From the NCBI RefSeq assembly GCF_000317695.1, contig NC_019771.1, positions 3,538,001-3,602,000 of the forward strand: a stretch of 64,000 nt of DNA, in the 5' to 3' direction. Below are positions 1 to 7,951 of the stretch, piece by piece (the first letter of the stretch is position 1; each line of letters opens with the position of its first letter). The stretch is from Anabaena cylindrica PCC 7122 (lineage in GTDB: Bacteria > Cyanobacteriota > Cyanobacteriia > Cyanobacteriales > Nostocaceae). The notes below the pieces were generated by a model. It was not told the origin of the DNA, did no database searches, and saw nothing but the letters and a program-made list of their open reading frames with translations. Both the position numbers and the translations under genes were made by a program.

Positions 1-1339
1 TTTGGGGATATCTATGATCTCTAGCTCGTAAGCGATGTTCTAAAATCATTAAAGTACTATCAATACCTTCATGAATATGGACTTCTTTTATTTCTGCTTC
101 ATCCAAACGAGAGAAATTTCGCAGCGATTTAACTATCTCAGCAATTCGTTTTGTTCCTAGCATCATGGAATTTAAAAGTTTAGCTAGATCTTTAGTCAGA
201 AAGTCTAATTCATTATCTTGAATTAATTTTTGAATTTCCTTGGGAGGATCTGGATAATAATCTTGATATTTTTGAATAATTTGTACTATTAAATGAGTAT
301 AGTCCATAGCATATTGAAGATTACCATGAAGAAAATTAACAGGGTTATTAATTTCATGGGCAATACCAGCAACTAGTTGTCCTAAGCTAGACATTTTTTC
401 GTTATGGACTATTTGAATTTGAGTTGATTGAAGTTGTTGTAAAGTTTCCTGAAGGTAGGTGTTTGTTTGTTCAAGACGATCTGATTGACTAATCGTAGAT
501 TGTTCTGATACATCTAATAACTGAGTTAGTGTCGCTATTTGTGAATTGAGATATTCAAAGGCTTTATTATCTGTTGTCGTGACCGGTTTCTCATTAACAC
601 GAGATTGCTCATAACCCATGAAAATTCTGTTATTCTCAAAAGGTAATATTGCCATTTTGACATTTAGTGCTAACGGACGCAAAAAATCGATACTTATCCG
701 AGGAACTTCAACTTTCAAAAACATGAGAATTACAAATATGTTGCCTGAAGGTAATAATCCTCCAAAGCCAACTACAGATTTGATATTATACGGAATTACA
801 AATGATGTTTGTGAAGGAATATAAGGACTATCCAAAGCATCAGGAACATAAAAGACGTTATACATTCGCTGTTCTAAATCAGTTAATAAATTTGGATCTG
901 GTCGGATTACAGTGCCAAGATTTAGTCCTAGTTGTTGGATAAGTTGAAAAATCATAGGTATGCGAGCAATCATCTCTTCGCTGAAGAGGGGAATTACTTT
1001 ATGTTTCTCAGATTGATGTCGTGAGTTCCATTCTGGTAGTTGCCCAATAGTTGCCAATAATATTAAACATTTGAGATTATCTTCTGGTAAATGATCATCT
1101 AATATTTCATGTGTATATTCTTGTAATTCTGGTGTGAGTTCTCCGTAGGATTGAGTTTTAAAAAAACGGATAAGCGCACAGGATCTTTCTCCAGACTGTT
1201 TATCAATTAAATGATCATAAAGATATTGGATAATAGAATTACTTGCCTCTTCCATGCTGTTAGCTTTGCTGCCTAAATGACGCAGAGCTAAACCACATTC
1301 TGACATATCTCTTAAAGTAAATTGTTTTAAGTCATGCAT
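1..1339 (-). CDS. Sensor histidine kinase, C-terminus beyond window
   Basis: Reading the minus strand from ATG 1337-1339, preceded by an AGGAGAT ribosome site, gives an open frame that runs off the left edge after about 446 codons. The N-terminal ~230 residues form an unrecognised, probably ligand-sensing domain. A short coiled segment follows, then a dimerisation/phosphoacceptor helix containing GQLVAGIAHEINNPVNFLHG; the His of AHEINNP is the expected phosphorylation site. The ATPase domain should lie outside the window. HAHEINNP-type boxes are typical of cyanobacterial sensor kinases. No partner regulator is visible here, so the signal is unknown. Confidence 0.85.
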   Translation of the reverse strand, partial: MHDLKQFTLRDMSECGLALRHLGSKANSMEEASNSIIQYLYDHLIDKQSGERSCALIRFFKTQSYGELTPELQEYTHEILDDHLPEDNLKCLILLATIGQLPEWNSRHQSEKHKVIPLFSEEMIARIPMIFQLIQQLGLNLGTVIRPDPNLLTDLEQRMYNVFYVPDALDSPYIPSQTSFVIPYNIKSVVGFGGLLPSGNIFVILMFLKVEVPRISIDFLRPLALNVKMAILPFENNRIFMGYEQSRVNEKPVTTTDNKAFEYLNSQIATLTQLLDVSEQSTISQSDRLEQTNTYLQETLQQLQSTQIQIVHNEKMSSLGQLVAGIAHEINNPVNFLHGNLQYAMDYTHLIVQIIQKYQDYYPDPPKEIQKLIQDNELDFLTKDLAKLLNSMMLGTKRIAEIVKSLRNFSRLDEAEIKEVHIHEGIDSTLMILEHRLRARDHRYPQ

Positions 1340-2072
1340 GATAGATATCTCCTAGAGAAATTTGCTGATTTATAAAGCAAGGGTGTCCACTTTTGTAGAT
1401 CCTTTCTCAAGTAGTTGAAAGATTCATGGGAGGGGAATTTCAAGAAGAAATTTTGAAATGGCCACATCTTACACTTTTTTGAGAAATATATTCAAAATAT
1501 AGAAACAGAATGTGAAAAACTTGTGTAAATTATTATAGCGATGTAGAATATATTCCGTAGGATTTCTCGGTTCTACAATGGTTTTGGAAGAGGCATATCT
1601 AAATTTCATTGGATATTTAATATTGTGTTAAAAACTACTTTGTCAAAGGGTTGCGAGGGGATATGACGGTTTTTGATACATCTCAACTTTTAATTGAGAG
1701 TTTAGTATTTCTAAACTTTTATGATGATGCGATGATTAATGGTAAGTATTCAGGCTAGAAAATACTCCAAGTCAGGAAAATAAAGGCTTTTTGAGTCAAC
1801 TTTTCAGTGTGTACCTAATCCTGTATGGCTACGCCACGCAAGCTATCAAAAATCAAATAGGAGTCCTATATTATATAGTGTATCTTGGAAATTTAGAGTA
1901 GTTAATTACTCGTAAGGGATCACCAAATAAAAAAATACTCAACCACCTAACAAAAAAATCTCTCAAACTCCCATTTCTTCGAGTTCTCTGTGCCTCTGTG
2001 GTGCGTTTGTTTGGGTAATTTATTTCTTGGGAGTCCCTAAGTAAAGTAAACAATTGTCAAGAGATATTAAAA
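1340..2072. other. Gene-free stretch
   Basis: No convincing gene is present. The stretch holds the upstream region of the sensor kinase and, near 1985-2010, a copy of a very common cyanobacterial dispersed sequence resembling CTCTGTGCCTCTGTGGTGCG. A related copy lies near 41554 and a shorter one near 61000. A short minus-strand frame around 1871-2053 reads through this repeat and is not supported as a gene. Confidence 0.5.
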
Positions 2073-2777
2073 ATGTGTCAAATTTTGTTGAGAAAATTTT
2101 TTCTGCCTACTAGTGCAGTTATTTTCACTTTTCTGCCAATCCAACCGCTTCAAGCTTTACCACTGCTACAAAGTGATTTTACACAACTTTCTGAATCTAG
2201 TCAAAAACCTACAAAACCAACTAAGTTACAACTCTATGGTGGACCTCAAACACGAACCCCTATTATCCAATGGTATTTAGAAGAATTAGGGGTTTCTTAT
2301 GACTATATTTCTTTAAATATCGGGGCTAATGAACAGCGTCAACCTGAATTTTTGGCTATTAATCCTATGGGTAAAGTGCCGGCAATAGTAGATGGTGATT
2401 TAAAACTATGGGAATCTGGGGCAATTCTACTATATTTAGCGGAAAAATATCAGCAAATGCCTAATTCATTAGCAGAGCGTGCCAAAATTGAACAGTGGGT
2501 AATTTTTGCTAATGCTACCCTTGCACCAGCTTTATTTTCAGCAGATAAACGCGAAAAGGAAATGCCAATTTTACTAACGCCACTTAATAAAATTTTGCAA
2601 CAAAAACAATTTTTATTAGGTGAAAAACTGAGCGTTGGAGATATAGCAGTTGCTTCGTACTTGCATTATGCAAAGGTGCTTTTATCGCTCGATTATCGTC
2701 AATATCCTAGTGTTGTTGCATATCTTGAGAGAATAGCAGCAAGACCCGCATTTAAAAATACTCTAGGAAAGCGGTAA
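2073..2777 (+). CDS. Secreted glutathione S-transferase-like protein
   Basis: The first ~30 residues form a signal peptide (basic start, hydrophobic stretch, cleavage possible after LQALP). A thioredoxin-fold GST N-domain follows at about residues 50-125 (LQLYGGPQTRTPIIQWYLEE, INPMGKVPAI, WESGAILLYLAEKY), then a helical C-domain. The ESGAI motif matches the glutathione gamma-glutamyl site of GSTs. The family conjugates glutathione or reduces small molecules, normally in the cytosol, so an export signal is unusual. The gene stands alone, with a palindromic repeat just downstream. Confidence 0.85.
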   Translation: MCQILLRKFFLPTSAVIFTFLPIQPLQALPLLQSDFTQLSESSQKPTKPTKLQLYGGPQTRTPIIQWYLEELGVSYDYISLNIGANEQRQPEFLAINPMGKVPAIVDGDLKLWESGAILLYLAEKYQQMPNSLAERAKIEQWVIFANATLAPALFSADKREKEMPILLTPLNKILQQKQFLLGEKLSVGDIAVASYLHYAKVLLSLDYRQYPSVVAYLERIAARPAFKNTLGKR

Positions 2778-2791
2778 TTTGTGATTTCTTT

Positions 2792-2883
2792 TATGGCGGT
2801 TCTCGGTTGAGTGACATACAAGAACCCCAGCACCAACCCCCTAGGGGGCTATGATGTATTTCATTCAAATGCATACCGCTATA
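2792..2883. repeat. TATAGC-type palindromic element, copy 1
   Basis: A roughly 92 bp element ends in CCGCTATA and begins with the near-complement TATGGCGGTT. Its interior (GGTTCTCGGTTGAG, GTATTTCATTCAAATGCATA) matches the copy at 39584-39744 in inverted orientation. It carries no coding capacity and lies between the GST and modBC genes. Confidence 0.75.
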
Positions 2884-2884
2884 G

Positions 2885-2902
2885 TTAACTAAATTTAGTT
2901 AA
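2885..2902. promoter_or_regulatory. 18 bp perfect palindrome upstream of modBC
   Basis: TTAACTAAATTTAGTTAA reads identically on both strands and lies about 105 bp upstream of the modBC start, directly after the palindromic element. Its symmetry and place suggest a dimeric regulator site or promoter operator. It does not resemble the Escherichia coli ModE consensus closely enough to name a regulator. Confidence 0.4.
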
Positions 2903-2966
2903 GTAGAGCAACATAATTAAAAATTATAGATTCCTGATATCTCTAAAAAGTCAGGGATCTGGGTCT

Positions 2967-3008
2967 AGTTTATGTTACGATACCAACTAAGTTGGAAACA
3001 CATAAACT
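2967..3008 (+). promoter_or_regulatory. Leader hairpin abutting the modBC start codon
   Basis: AGTTTATGT (2967-2975) pairs with ACATAAACT (3000-3008). Inside lies a second perfect stem, CCAACT (2983-2988) with AGTTGG (2990-2995). The outer arm ends at the base before the ATG at 3009, so in RNA the whole ribosome-landing region would be base-paired. No Shine-Dalgarno sequence is visible. A translational switch is possible, but a DNA operator would also explain the symmetry. Confidence 0.45.
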
Positions 3009-4802
3009 ATGCCACAGGATTTATCACCCCTCTGGATATCGCTGAAAACTTCATTTTTAGCGACCTTTATCACTTTCTTTTTGGGTATCGGTGCTGCTTA
3101 TTGGATGTTGGGATATAAGGGTAAAGGCAAATCTATAATTGAGGGTATTTTTGTTGCACCGTTGATTTTACCACCGACGGTTGTGGGGTTTTTGTTGCTG
3201 CTATTTTTTGGGAAGAATGGCCCGGTTGGTAAACTCTTGGAACCGTTTGATTTGACAATTGTGTTTACTTGGTATGGTGCGGCTGTAGCGGCAACGGTGG
3301 TTTCATTTCCACTCATGTATAAAACTGCATTAGGTGCTTTTGAACAAATTGATGGGAATCTGTTGCGGGTAGGGAGAACTTTAGGCGCTAAGGAATTAAC
3401 AATATTTTGGCGGGTTAGTTTGCCTTTGGCGTTTCCTGGCATTTTTGCAGGTGCAACTTTAGCTTTTGCCCGTGCTTTGGGTGAGTTTGGTGCAACGTTG
3501 ATGTTAGCAGGTAATATTCCTGGACAAACGCAGAATATACCAATGGCGATATATTTTGCTGTGGAAGCTGGGGATATGAATGAAGCTTGGTTTTGGGCGA
3601 TCGCTATTATGGTAATTTCTCTGTCAGGAATTATTCTGACTAACTTCTGGCTAGAACTCAAGCAGCGACGCAGACACAATGATAAAAAGGGACAAAAAGA
3701 AGTAGAAAATCACGCTGTTTCTGCACCCACCAAATCCCCCACATCTGGCTTGTTTCTGGATATTGAAAAACGACTTGCTAGTTTTCATCTCCAAGTAGCT
3801 TTTAACACCGATAATCAACCCTTGGGATTGCTGGGAAGTTCTGGTGCAGGAAAAAGTATGATTCTGCGTTGTCTTGCGGGGATAGAAACACCCACAAAAG
3901 GGCGGATAGTTTTGAATGGTAAGGTGTTGTTTGACTCTGAGAAAGGAATTAACGTGCCGATACGCGATCGCCATATTGGTTTTTTATTCCAGAATTACGC
4001 GCTCTTTCCACACATGACTGTGGCACAAAATATCGCTTTTGGCTTACCAAAGGGAAATATGCGGTTGGAGGTAGAACAGCAATTATTAGCGATGCAATTA
4101 CAAGGTTTGGGCGATCGCTATCCACACCAACTTTCAGGAGGGCAACAGCAACGAGTAGCTTTAGCTAGGGCGTTAGCCAGTCAACCAGAAGCATTACTTT
4201 TAGATGAGCCATTTTCTGCCCTGGATACACATCTGCGGAGTCAGTTAGAACAACAAATGACAGAAACTCTAGCTGATTATCCTGGTGTGACTTTATTTGT
4301 CACTCATAACATGGAAGAAGCTTATCGTCTTTGTCCGAATTTGTTAGTATTAGAACAAGGGAAAGAAGCTCATCATGGTTCTAAATATGAGATTTTTCAA
4401 CATCCTGCAACTGTGAATGTTGCCAAAATAACTGGTTGTAAAAACTTTTCTCGTGCTGTTTTTGTATCATCCCAACAGGTAGAAGCAACTGATTGGGGTT
4501 GTCATCTCGAAGTTGTTGAATCAATCCCAAATCAATTATCTCATATTGGTATCCGCGCCCATCAAATTAGTTTTACGAATAACCCTAATCAATCAAATAC
4601 TTTTCCCTGTTGGTTAGTCAGAACCAGCGAAACACCTCACCGGATGACGTTATTTTTAAAGTTACATTCTCCTGCTAATAATCCCCATGATTATCACTTG
4701 CAAGCTGAAGTTTATAAGGAAAAGTGGGTGACAATTAAAGACAAACCTTTTCCTTGGTATGTACATTTAGATCCCTTACGGTTGATGTTGATGGAAGAGT
4801 AA
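3009..4802 (+). CDS. modBC: Fused molybdate ABC transporter permease-ATPase ModBC
   Basis: One 597-residue chain joins an inner-membrane permease (residues ~1-215, several membrane helices, EAA-like loop with GEFGATLMLAGNIPG) to an ABC ATPase (~235-480: Walker A GSSGAGKS near 275, signature LSGGQQQR near 375, Walker B LLLDEP near 397, switch His in VTHNMEE). A C-terminal TOBE/MOP-like regulatory segment follows (~480-597). ModB-ModC fusion is known in cyanobacteria; the protein imports molybdate for nitrate reductase and nitrogenase cofactors. No modA binding-protein gene is adjacent. The start at 3009 sits directly on a leader hairpin. Confidence 0.9.
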   Translation: MPQDLSPLWISLKTSFLATFITFFLGIGAAYWMLGYKGKGKSIIEGIFVAPLILPPTVVGFLLLLFFGKNGPVGKLLEPFDLTIVFTWYGAAVAATVVSFPLMYKTALGAFEQIDGNLLRVGRTLGAKELTIFWRVSLPLAFPGIFAGATLAFARALGEFGATLMLAGNIPGQTQNIPMAIYFAVEAGDMNEAWFWAIAIMVISLSGIILTNFWLELKQRRRHNDKKGQKEVENHAVSAPTKSPTSGLFLDIEKRLASFHLQVAFNTDNQPLGLLGSSGAGKSMILRCLAGIETPTKGRIVLNGKVLFDSEKGINVPIRDRHIGFLFQNYALFPHMTVAQNIAFGLPKGNMRLEVEQQLLAMQLQGLGDRYPHQLSGGQQQRVALARALASQPEALLLDEPFSALDTHLRSQLEQQMTETLADYPGVTLFVTHNMEEAYRLCPNLLVLEQGKEAHHGSKYEIFQHPATVNVAKITGCKNFSRAVFVSSQQVEATDWGCHLEVVESIPNQLSHIGIRAHQISFTNNPNQSNTFPCWLVRTSETPHRMTLFLKLHSPANNPHDYHLQAEVYKEKWVTIKDKPFPWYVHLDPLRLMLMEE

Positions 4803-4843
4803 CGAGTATTGAGTGCTGTGCAGGTTGTCTTGATATTCTGAAT

Positions 4844-4884
4844 CCTGACTCCTGACTCCTGACTCCGAACTCCGAACTCCTGAC
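4844..4884. repeat. STRR heptamer array (CTGACTC type)
   Basis: Six imperfect tandem copies of a 7 bp unit (CCTGACT, later CCGAACT) fill the convergent gap between modBC and mltA. Such short tandemly repeated repetitive sequences are typical of filamentous cyanobacteria. Confidence 0.8.
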
Positions 4885-4886
4885 TT

Positions 4887-6152
4887 CTACTTATTAGCTT
4901 TAAGTAATAAATAAAACAACTGTCCATCGCTAACTGTTACCCCAGCGCGATCGCCTGCTATTTTACCAGTTCCTAAGAAGTAATCCACTCTACCAGCACC
5001 TTTAATCGCACCACCTGTATCTTGATCTAATACATAACGGCTAACTGTACGATGTTCTAATTCACCTTGGGGATTGACAAAGGGGAAAGGTGCGCGAATT
5101 AAAGCTAAAGCACCAGGAGGCATTAAAGATTTATCGGTGGCTATGGAACGTTCTGGTGTGAGTTGTACACTAATAGAACCTTGTGCTGGTCTACCGTTCG
5201 TTTCTTGGAAAAACACAAAACTGCGATCGCGTGGAATATAAATATCTAAATCTTGGGGATGCTTTTGAAAATAGTCGAGGATAATTGGCATAGTTAAACC
5301 TTCTAAAGGTAATTTGCCATCATCTACTAATAACCTTCCCAAACTTTTATAATTATAAGCTGTATTACCAGCATAACCAATTGTTGTTTGTTTGCCGTCA
5401 GTTAGTTTAAGACGTGCTGAACCTTGAATTTGAATTATATATGGTTCTAATCTATCTCTAAACCAAAATAATTCTAAACCTTTTAATTTACCTTTTCCAC
5501 CTTGTAACCCATCTGCACCTTCCAATTCTAATCGGGTAGGGTGAGGTTTAGTCCAAGATTGTAAATCAGCAGGATAGCGATAAGCAGGATATTTAAATTC
5601 TTTTGTAGGAGTGCGACTAGCTAAATACAAAGGTTCATAATAAGCGGTAAATAAAACCGCACCCTGATTATCTTTACCCACTGATTGATAAAATACAAAT
5701 TCTTTTTCAATCGCTGCGTGTAATTCTTTCGCCGAATTAGTTGAAATCAAGATTTGCCGGAATCTTTGCAAGCTTTTATAAACTCTATCTTGGGTAATTC
5801 CTGGAATTTTATATCTTTGATAAGCATTGGTAGCACGACCAGATTTAAAATATTTTAAACTTTGATCAATAGATGCTAACAACGCCTTTTTATCTGCTAT
5901 TTTATTATTTTCACCACCATAAATCCTTTCATCTAAACAAGAAGCATCATTTTCACAACAAGTAACTGGAACTCTTTGCACAAGTACAGGTAAATTTTTG
6001 GTATTTTCAGTTTTTAAAGCAACCGGTAAATCCCACTTGGTTACTTGACATTCTGGAGAAACTACATCTTTATTTTTTATTGCTGGCATTTCTAACAAAA
6101 AAATAGTTAAAAACACAGGTAAGCTGAGAGTTGTTTTCAATATCCTTTGCAT
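4887..6152 (-). CDS. mltA: Membrane-bound lytic murein transglycosylase A
   Basis: The product is 421 residues, beginning with a hydrophobic export segment (MQRILKTTLSLPVFLTIFLLE) without a lipobox. The central MltA domain contains GAVLFTAYYEPLY and YIIQIQGSARLKL. The C-terminal 3D domain has DTGGAIKGAGRVDYFLGTG with the conserved Asp residues of the catalytic site. The enzyme cleaves the MurNAc-GlcNAc bond of peptidoglycan, forming 1,6-anhydro-muramic acid, and should act in the periplasm. Length and motifs are complete. The ATG is at 6150-6152, and the gene converges on modBC. Confidence 0.9.
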   Translation of the reverse strand: MQRILKTTLSLPVFLTIFLLEMPAIKNKDVVSPECQVTKWDLPVALKTENTKNLPVLVQRVPVTCCENDASCLDERIYGGENNKIADKKALLASIDQSLKYFKSGRATNAYQRYKIPGITQDRVYKSLQRFRQILISTNSAKELHAAIEKEFVFYQSVGKDNQGAVLFTAYYEPLYLASRTPTKEFKYPAYRYPADLQSWTKPHPTRLELEGADGLQGGKGKLKGLELFWFRDRLEPYIIQIQGSARLKLTDGKQTTIGYAGNTAYNYKSLGRLLVDDGKLPLEGLTMPIILDYFQKHPQDLDIYIPRDRSFVFFQETNGRPAQGSISVQLTPERSIATDKSLMPPGALALIRAPFPFVNPQGELEHRTVSRYVLDQDTGGAIKGAGRVDYFLGTGKIAGDRAGVTVSDGQLFYLLLKANK

Positions 6153-6210
6153 GGAATTAATCTAAGGTAATAAGTGAAAGATAACAAATGACAATTTTGA
6201 TAATTATTAT

Positions 6211-6316
6211 CTCGTTCCCAGTCTCTGACTGGGAATGCTAGACAGAGGCTCTGCCTCTACTTTCATGGAAGGCAGAGCCTTCTAGAATTCATTCCCATAC
6301 AGAGTATGGGAACGAG
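6211..6316. repeat. CTCGTTCCC/GGGAACGAG palindromic element, copy 1
   Basis: A roughly 106 bp element has complementary ends (CTCGTTCCCA and TGGGAACGAG) and internal inverted repeats (AGAGGCTCTGCCTCT, AGGCAGAGCCTTCT). Related sequences lie at 49564 and 54191. It has no coding capacity and looks like a non-autonomous mobile repeat. Confidence 0.8.
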
Positions 6317-6321
6317 AGGAT

Positions 6322-6436
6322 TTATTCATTCATATTATGGTACGTAGCAACAGCGGAAGGGGAGATGCGATTTAAGTACCGGAAAATCCAGTATTTGAAA
6401 ATCGTATCTAAAATTACGGGAAATGTGGCAATGAAT
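6322..6436 (-). pseudogene. Duplicated 3' tail of pxcA
   Basis: This segment repeats the last ~38 codons of pxcA, including a stop codon at 6322-6324, but has no upstream gene body. It was left by the 229 bp tandem duplication and should not be expressed as a protein. Confidence 0.85.
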
Positions 6437-6439
6437 TAT

Positions 6440-6545
6440 CTCGTTCCCAGTCTCTGACTGGGAATGCTAGACAGAGGCTCTGCCTCTACTTTCATGGAAG
6501 GCAGAGCCTTCTAGAATTCATTCCCACACAGAGTATGGGAACGAG
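6440..6545. repeat. CTCGTTCCC/GGGAACGAG palindromic element, copy 2
   Basis: This is the second copy of the element in the tandem duplication, ending six bases before the pxcA stop codon. It differs from copy 1 by a single base (CACACAG against CATACAG). Confidence 0.8.
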
Positions 6546-6550
6546 AGGAT

Positions 6551-7864
6551 TTATTCATTCATATTATGGTATGTAGCAACAGCGGAAGGAGAGATGCGAT
6601 TCAAGTACCGGAAAATCCAATATTTGAAAATCGTATCTAAAATTACGGGAAATGTGGCAATGAATAAAAAGATAAAATCACGATTTGCTGGTAATCCCCA
6701 GTGTCGTGATATACCTTCTAAAATCACTTCCCAACCATGGGGAGAGTGGAAACCGACAAATACATCTGTAAACAAGATAATAATAAATGCTTTGGCGCTA
6801 TCACTCAATCCATATACTACATGATCAAAGAAATCTTTGAGAACTGAGATAGAAGATTTGCTGATAATTAACAGCCAAATAAAAGCAATTACCGAACAAA
6901 TATCTGCAAATACATTTTTAATGGCATTAGCACTTTCACTCTGAAATTGTTCAGCTACTTCCTGCGCTTTCTCTTGCATCTTGATTTCTATATCTTCTGA
7001 TGATATGGGTGCCGCATTACTAATCATGTTTTCAAACTTGATTCTTTCCTCAAATCTTTGTAGTTCTCTAAGTGCTTCTTCTTCCATTTCTGTATTCAGG
7101 AAGATTTGCTCTGTTTGGGAACCTCTAAAATGATCTACTAAAGGACCTACTACTACAGCCTTAGCTATTTGATGGGTGAGCAGTGGTATTATAATTAAGA
7201 GTAAAATAAATCGAATAGATATAATTGTTGTTTTTTGCGTTTGGCGAAAGTTCTGCACTACATCTTGTTCAGATTCTGGGTCTAATTCTGCTTGTAACCG
7301 AGTGATAGTGCTTAAAATTGAACGGGGTAAAACTCCTGTAGCATCAGCTTTTCTTTTTGGTTTAATTCCATTGTTTGGAACTGATATTTTTGGTTTGTTT
7401 GGTTGGGAAATAACTATATTATCTGCTACAATTGTAGATAGAGCAGTTAAATTTGCTGGAGTTTTTTCTGATTGATCATTTGTGTATTTAGCAATGACTT
7501 GATCAATAAAACCTAGTTTTTCTAAAACTAAAGCTAGAGAGGGATATTCTATACCTGTTTTAATAGCTGCTTGTTGTTTAGATTCGTTTGAAAACCAACG
7601 ACTAGCTTTAAACTCTGTCAGTCGCATTCGGGCATTTTTTAATAATTTCTTTAAATCTGCCTCAAAATAATCCATGACAGTACTACTGTACATAGCAGAA
7701 TCAGCAGATATTTTTTTACCCTGAAAATGCTGATCTTCGATTTCCTTGATTTTTAAGGCTGTTTGGTAAGCTTCCTCCAAAGATCGTTCTGGTGTCAGTA
7801 AGTACCATCTGTAAGCAGCCAGCAAAAAACCGTATATTTTTTGACTAAAGACAGAGTTTCTCAT
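6551..7864 (-). CDS. pxcA: Proton extrusion protein PxcA (CemA family)
   Basis: The 437-residue product has a soluble N-terminal half and a C-terminal half with about four membrane helices (around residues 215-240, 320-340, 360-385 and 400-420). The C-terminus (SRHWGLPANRDFIFLFIATFP, then DTIFKYWIFRYLNRISP) is the hallmark of the CemA/PxcA family. Family members are needed for light-induced proton extrusion and influence inorganic carbon uptake. The protein is complete despite the duplication of its 3' end. The start is ATG 7862-7864. Confidence 0.9.
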   Translation of the reverse strand: MRNSVFSQKIYGFLLAAYRWYLLTPERSLEEAYQTALKIKEIEDQHFQGKKISADSAMYSSTVMDYFEADLKKLLKNARMRLTEFKASRWFSNESKQQAAIKTGIEYPSLALVLEKLGFIDQVIAKYTNDQSEKTPANLTALSTIVADNIVISQPNKPKISVPNNGIKPKRKADATGVLPRSILSTITRLQAELDPESEQDVVQNFRQTQKTTIISIRFILLLIIIPLLTHQIAKAVVVGPLVDHFRGSQTEQIFLNTEMEEEALRELQRFEERIKFENMISNAAPISSEDIEIKMQEKAQEVAEQFQSESANAIKNVFADICSVIAFIWLLIISKSSISVLKDFFDHVVYGLSDSAKAFIIILFTDVFVGFHSPHGWEVILEGISRHWGLPANRDFIFLFIATFPVILDTIFKYWIFRYLNRISPSAVATYHNMNE

Positions 7865-7951
7865 CGTAGATGATTGTCTAACATAATTTGGTGATTATTA
7901 ACCTTAAGTTAACGCACGAGGTATACTAACGAATCTATAAGGAGTATATTT

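Larger units (their letters stand above)
6206..6665. repeat. Tandem direct duplication, 229 bp period
   Basis: Bases 6206-6436 are repeated at 6435-6665 with only about five single-base differences. Each unit holds one CTCGTTCCC palindromic element plus the last ~115 bp of pxcA. Near-identity indicates a recent event. The intact pxcA reads into the right-hand copy; the left copy is a stranded gene tail. Confidence 0.95.

Noticed and set aside
3098..3679. Long minus-strand frame opposite modBC
   Set aside because: It is antisense to the clearly conserved permease domain and has no family resemblance.
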